Source: Typhlomys cinereus (lineage: Eukaryota; Chordata; Mammalia; Rodentia; Platacanthomyidae). Taken from it: a stretch of 64,000 nt of DNA. The stretch covers positions 3,196,954-3,260,953 of the forward strand of contig JALPQD010000206.1 in NCBI GenBank assembly GCA_023101885.1, in the 5' to 3' direction. The translations under genes were made by a program, and so were the position numbers. The number at the start of each line of letters is the position of its first letter. Within the stretch, counting starts at the first letter, position 1. The notes under the pieces were generated by a model, which saw only the letters and a program-made list of their open reading frames with translations, was not told the origin of the DNA and did not search any database. Shown in pieces: positions 59,076 through 64,000 of the stretch.

Positions 59076-60128
59076 TGTTCCTGAATACATTCTGTGGTCT
59101 TTATGTTTGTTTACCTTTAACAATGAAACTATTTCCAACAGATGTGTGACATTCATCTAAGTAGAAAGAATAAAGTTCATAAAATTTTGGCAAGCATCAG
59201 AGTTTACAATATCCTTCTATAGCAATTCATGTCTCCTTCCCTCTAAGAACTAATACTATCTAGACCTGGGCAATGCAAGCCATGGGATTCTGTGTTGTCC
59301 TAAGAATATTTTCCCATAAGTTGAGAGATGACATATGAGCTTTAAAGGAAATCAGCAAAGTGAGACATGAAATATGTACATTTCAAAAGAATCCACCCAC
59401 CCACACGAACACACATAAATGGTGTTTAAGAAGAAAAGTTTTTATAGATATCAATATTAAGTGATGCGTACAACATAGTAAACAGTAAAGGTTCTACTAG
59501 AGATATCTCTAAGAAACAGTTATGTCTTTCTCCAGAAGGAGATATAAAAGAACAAGAGAACATTTATTATTTGATATAATATGGGACTCACAGACTCTGA
59601 TTATGATCCAAGCGAATGATACGGAAAAATTCACCAAACACATGAGAAACTGGTGTTATCTTTGCAACAGGAAATCTATGATACATTCTTAAGTAGCTTC
59701 ATTATAGTAATAATTTTGCCTGCTTATGTGTAACAAGAAATCATTCTTTAATTTGAATGTATGCAAATGTTATTGAGGTTTATGTCCACTAACCTGAGAA
59801 ATCCCAGAAGCTTTACAATGTCAAATGATCAGAGAAAAAGCACCAAGCACTGAGTTTAATATCATCATGGAAAGGGAGAACCAAATTCTAGAAGTTGCTT
59901 TCTGACTTCTACAACTCTGTGAATTACTAATCTCTCTCTTTCTCTCTCTCTCTCTCTCTGTCTGTCTACATAAATAAGTAAAATACACTGTAGAAGTTGA
60001 GGAAAGTAGAAATAGAAAATTCTTCATGCTATACATACAGATACCAAGCAAAATGTCTTAAGCGTTGGATACATTTTTGGACACTTTTGTTGTCATGTAG
60101 AAGTACAAGAGAAGAAAGTATTAATGAA
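59076..60128. other. Spacer with short CT repeat, unit 3
   Basis: Counterpart of 12700-13820. The CT array (59931-59958) is the shortest of the three. No gene is seen. Confidence 0.5.
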
Positions 60129-62015
60129 TACCAGAGATGAAATTTAAACGTAACAAATATCTTAAAAAATGTTCCACTTTCTTAGCCATCAAGGAAATGC
60201 AAATCAAAACTTCCCTGAGATATCATCTCACCCCAGTCAGGATGGCAAAAATTCACAATACAAGCAACAACAATTGCTGGAGAGGATGTGGAGAGAGGGG
60301 AACTCCCCACATTGCTAGGAGGAATGCAGGCTCATACAGCACTCTGTCGAGTCGTCTGGAGATTCTTAAAGAAATTAAGGATTGAAATGCCATATGACCC
60401 TGCGATTCCACTTTTGGGAATAACCCCCCAGACAGCAAAAATTCGCCTCGATAGCACCAGCACGACCATGTTCATAGCAGCACTGTTTGCAATAGCAAAG
60501 TCATGGAATCAACCCAAATGTCCAACTGTTGACAAGTGGATAAGGAAACTGTGGTACATCTATAGAATGGAGTACTACTCAGCCATCAAAAATGATGAAT
60601 GAATGGAATTTGCTGGGAAGTGGATGAAATTCGAAAAAATTATACTGAGTGAAGTATCCCAGACACAGAAAATTAAGCACTGTATGTACTCCCTAAAGGT
60701 GGCTTCTAGTACCAAACCCCCTTATAGACACTCAAAGATAAATCTCTATAATACCTAGAGTAATTGTACAGATTATGAACAGGAGGGATGGGGAAGGAGG
60801 GACACACCAGTAACAAGGAGAGAGGGGACCATGTTACAGCAGAGCAAATAGGCAAACATCAAAGACTGCAAGTAAGTAAGGAGACATCTGGTTAAGTTCA
60901 CAGTTTCTTTCCTGACCATTTACAATGGATGGGGTATGATCTTACCAGAAGGGGAGGGCGTATAGTCTGGCAATTAAAAAGTAACCATTTCGCAAATGGG
61001 CATTTGACCCCTTACTCACCGTGATTTCCTATTTTTATTACATCTGCCTTTGAATATACTCTTATAACAAGACTCTAATTTAACAGGTTTTTGTCTCTAG
61101 CCAGGGGGCGATATCCAATACCCATCAGATTGGAGTGAAGGGCACTGCAGGAGCTGCAAAACTGAAAAAAATAAATCAACAAACCATAATCCAGAACATC
61201 AGAGTCTCTATATCAACCACCAGTAACTAGGCCAGCCTAATCTCTCCCCATCCTGAAGTTCAGGGAAATTTGCGGAAGAGGGGGCGGTAAGATTGTAAGA
61301 GCACAAGGATGGGAGGAGTAATGATATGCAAGATACTCAACACAAGTTAGGGCCGAAGCAATCATATTTGGACTTTGCATGCCCTGCGCAATGTCCAACA
61401 CACTATTGACCCCACAAAGTCTAGCATTTGCCAAAGGCACTAGGATTCTTGAAGGCAAGGGATTGAAAGCCACAGTAGTGTTCTTGTGCTTAAAGCAAAC
61501 ACAGAAAATGGTTCTGGGAAATGCCACTGGGTTCCTGCACCTCATCCGGGAGGAGGATCCAGAGGAGAGTTTGGCATGCTCATTAAAGGATGCTCAGGGG
61601 ATGGGAGGGGGAGGCACTGGGGGATGGGGAGGGAAGGGATGTAGGGGGGGGACAGGGGGGTGAGGGGTAGAGGTAGGGAAGGAACCAGTGTACTTGTTAA
61701 TTTTGTATGAGTGGAAATAAAAAAATATTAAAAAATAATATTAAGTGCTTTAATGAAGTTAGAAATGGAGCCAAGCCCCTTTTTCTAATTACATGGTGGC
61801 TATTCGTTTTTGAGTTTTCAGTTTAAAGTTTTGAACATTTTTATTTCATATTGTTTGCTTTTTGTTCATTTCTAGAATATTTTTGTGTATGCATATATTT
61901 TATATATTTATGTTTTATATATACCTTACCAGTCATATATCTCCATTTATATTTATTCTCTTATGTATAGTACTATGTTTACCATCCTGAAATTAAAAAA
62001 TATCATAATTTAAAA
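60129..62015 (+). mobile_element. 5'-truncated L1 with 3' transduction and TSD
   Basis: 60129-60600 encodes the ORF2 C-terminus ('[18 protein letters not shown]', '[11 protein letters not shown]', 'EMPYDPAIPLLGITPQTAKI') with frameshifts; the 3'UTR runs to about 61735 with a G-rich tract (61600-61680). About 280 bases of non-L1 DNA then lead to an A-run (62012-62018). The whole is bounded by 'aaagtattaatgaa' (60115-60128) and 'aaagtgttaatgaa' (62016-62029). Units 1 (13806) and 2 (45061) show the site without insertion. Confidence 0.93.
61736..62011 (+). other. Transduced 3' flank carried by L1
   Basis: AT-rich non-L1 sequence between the L1 3' end and the second TSD. It is absent from the paralogous positions in units 1 and 2, so it arrived with the L1. 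It should match the genomic 3' flank of the source element. Confidence 0.8.
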
Positions 62016-62029
62016 AAAGTGTTAATGAA

Positions 62030-62800
62030 ATAAGAATCGTTTTGGACTGAGATATGGGGAATGAAATATATAAGAATTAATGTGTATACCCCATGCAAAA
62101 GTAAGAAGAAAAGGGATTTTTATCTTGACTTTATTTAAAACCAAATGACAATAACTTACCTGGATACTAAGGATAGAAACTGTGCCTTCATAGGGAGCAG
62201 AGGAAGCCATTTGTTCCTCATCAAGAAGAATGAACTCTAGGAGGAGGTACAAGAATATTTTCCTGACTGGAATAGACTTCCTAATGAAGCATTCCCAACT
62301 GACTTCTATGGACTCTGCACCCCCAGGGATGTGATATCCACAGGTCCTCATTAGACCAGCTAGATTGCTATCATTCTGATCCTAGGAGTGTGTGTCCTTA
62401 AAGATCAAGAGTGAAGAAGTGAACTCATTAGCAATCTTTTCCTGATCCCTGAGGCAATGATTCATCATTCAGTTTTTTCTACAAATTCTGCACAAATTTT
62501 CTTCACAGCTATTTTATACATACTGCATATTTCTTTTTTATTACATTGGAATAGTCTTTGATAGTCAGAAGCAAGGACCTCATAATCCAATGACAATGAG
62601 AAGCCTGATTATGTATGGATATGTATATATTATTTATATAGATTTGCACATGATGTGATATCTTGTGTATATATATACATATAAAATATGAATAAAAATT
62701 GTAAGTATATGTATGAAATATACATATATGTACACAAAATCATAACCTGCATTTGGGGATATGAATAATAAAATTGCAAGTTTTTTAACATATTTTAATT
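62030..62800. other. Spacer, unit 3
   Basis: Counterpart of 13820-14578. The - strand frame 62351-62022 (109 codons) is the longest version of the open frame also found at 14140-13925 and 45394-45179; no family was recognised and I regard it as chance. Confidence 0.4.
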
Positions 62801-63090
62801 TAATTAATTAATTAATTTATTTATTTATTTATTTATTTATGAGTATCCAAGGGCAGTCTGTGTCCATGTGGAAGACCAATGGTGATGTGGTAATCATCTT
62901 TGCTTGTTTATACTTTTTGCTTCACTCTGGGATTTCCCAAGATCTGCTCTTTCTACAGATCCTGGGAATTCAGGCCAGGTGCCTGGCATTTCTGCCTGGC
63001 ATTTTTTCACATGGGACCTGGGATCCCAACTCAAGACCTTCTTCTTTGGGGTAATATCATAACTCCCAAGTCATCTCTCCAACCCTAAAA
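62800..63090 (-). mobile_element. B2-like SINE, antisense
   Basis: Counterpart of 14579-14862, with a longer TTTA/TTAA tail. Confidence 0.78.
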
Positions 63091-63254
63091 TTGCAAGTAT
63101 TAAAAAAGATACTGCAGAAAGATTTGGAGTGTTCTGAGCTTTGAATATCATTATTGTGTACAAACTGTTAAAAGCTGTACTTGGATCTCCACAAGCAAAC
63201 CTACTCTTCTCTCTCCCTTTTTGTCTCTGAAATAACTAAATGAATAAATTGAAA

Positions 63255-63448
63255 AATATGTCACCTATTTATTTTGAAAGAGGAAGAGAGAAATTACATA
63301 CATGCATGCCTTGGTGTATGGATGGAGGGCAAAAATAGATTTTCAGAAATTATTTGTCTCTTCCAATATAAGGCTTCTGGGAATAGAAGTCAAGCTATCA
63401 GATTTCTAAGCAAGTGACTTACTCACTGAGCCATCTCCATTGCACCCG
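63255..63448 (-). mobile_element. Short old SINE, antisense
   Basis: Counterpart of 15035-15222. Confidence 0.6.
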
Positions 63449-64000
63449 ATAAATTAAACTGTTTTTTAAAACAAAGATCCAACTCTGAAAATACGCTCCT
63501 AGATAAAAGAATGTACCATAATAAAGTGTGACTGGATTTATAACCTCAGAGTGGAATTCTAGTGGCTATCTCAGCTGTTCAGTTACATTCAATGGCAGTA
63601 TTCTCACATTATATGAGATAGTGTAGTTCTTCTTTATATATCTCATAACATCCCATAACAAAGTCTCTCATAATAACATGCTATACCAAAGTCTCATAAA
63701 CATGTTATATTCACACCAAACGCTTCAATGGAAAATTTAAGGAATATTTGACCATTACATTTTTAGTGGGTTTTATTGTTGATATGCAAGAAGTATGATT
63801 ATTTACCATTAAGCATGGCTGCAAAATGTTTTCTTCCCACATGGTCTGGCAAGAAAGACAAGTAGAGATACTGAAAATATCTTGCAATCACCAGGGTCAA
63901 CAAAAGTAAACGGGCTGAAGATATTGAAGGGGCACCTGGGACACTGACACATTTCTAAACCCCCACCTGGCCCCTAAAGTGTATCTTCTATAAAATGTTA
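63449..64000. other. Right edge: empty L1 and SINE sites
   Basis: Follows unit 1 from 15223 to 15484, passes without break to the equivalent of 22747 (empty site of the full-length L1, about 63691-63710), and on to 23370, passing the empty SINE site at 63853-63866. The next VAPA copy would be expected to the right of the window. Confidence 0.85.

Noticed and set aside
62022..62351. 109-codon - strand frame also open at 14140-13925 and 45394-45179
   Set aside because: Lengths and endings differ between copies; no domain, and the flanks are ordinary duplicon spacer.

Overview
The window is mammalian genomic DNA, almost certainly from a rodent. Evidence: about a dozen LINE-1 (L1) pieces, tRNA-derived SINEs that begin with a B2-like 'gctggagaggtggctcag' head and an RNA polymerase III A/B-box arrangement, class II olfactory receptor (OR) sequences related to OR family 7, U6 snRNA pseudogenes, microsatellites, and processed copies of the VAPA mRNA. 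The SINE head belongs to the tRNA-Ser-derived B2 superfamily. With no typical murid B1/B2 seen, a dipodid (jerboa-like) or another non-murid rodent is my best guess, but this is inference. Nothing here looks bacterial or plasmid-borne.

The main structure is a decaying tandem segmental duplication. The repeating unit, read on the + strand, is: VAPA retrocopy (- strand), OR pseudogene type A (- strand), truncated U6 pseudogene, AT-rich spacer, old L1 3' end, GATA/GACA-rich module, old SINE, OR pseudogene type B (- strand), old L1 3'UTR, CT/GT microsatellite, two old SINEs, then the next VAPA copy. Unit 1 covers 1 to about 30.2 kb, enlarged by a full-length L1 (15.5-22.7 kb), a second L1 (23.5-27.3 kb), a young SINE and an internal 1.2-kb tandem duplication. 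Unit 2 (30.2-48.9 kb) is heavily rearranged: an inverted block (31.1-37.65 kb, carrying OR type B on the + strand), L1 3' ends (37.65-39.7 kb), a forward block (39.7-46.76 kb) that has lost the GATA/OR-B part, and a VAPA retrocopy. Unit 3 (48.9-64.0 kb, open at the right edge) carries OR-A and OR-B pseudogenes, the 5' half of an L1 and a 3'-transducing L1.

Protein-coding potential is concentrated in one locus. The VAPA retrocopy at 47624-48373 (- strand) keeps a complete 249-codon frame with MSP domain, coiled coil and C-terminal membrane anchor. The VAPA copy at 29091-29768 is broken by a 1-base insertion and a 73-base deletion, and only the 5'UTR end of a third copy enters the window at its left edge. 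All five OR loci are pseudogenes, and no L1 has intact ORFs. By eye the two VAPA coding regions differ at about 4% of sites while their flanks differ at about 9-10%, which suggests past constraint on the retrogene.

The paralogous units act as natural empty sites. They date SINE and L1 insertions, expose target-site duplications (TSDs) and allow the order of rearrangements to be read. I saw no novel multi-gene system; the most noteworthy items are the intact amplified VAPA retrogene, tandem L1 promoter monomers, L1 3' transductions, an ORF1 patched with 5'UTR sequence, and an unusually long flanking duplication around an L1 tail.
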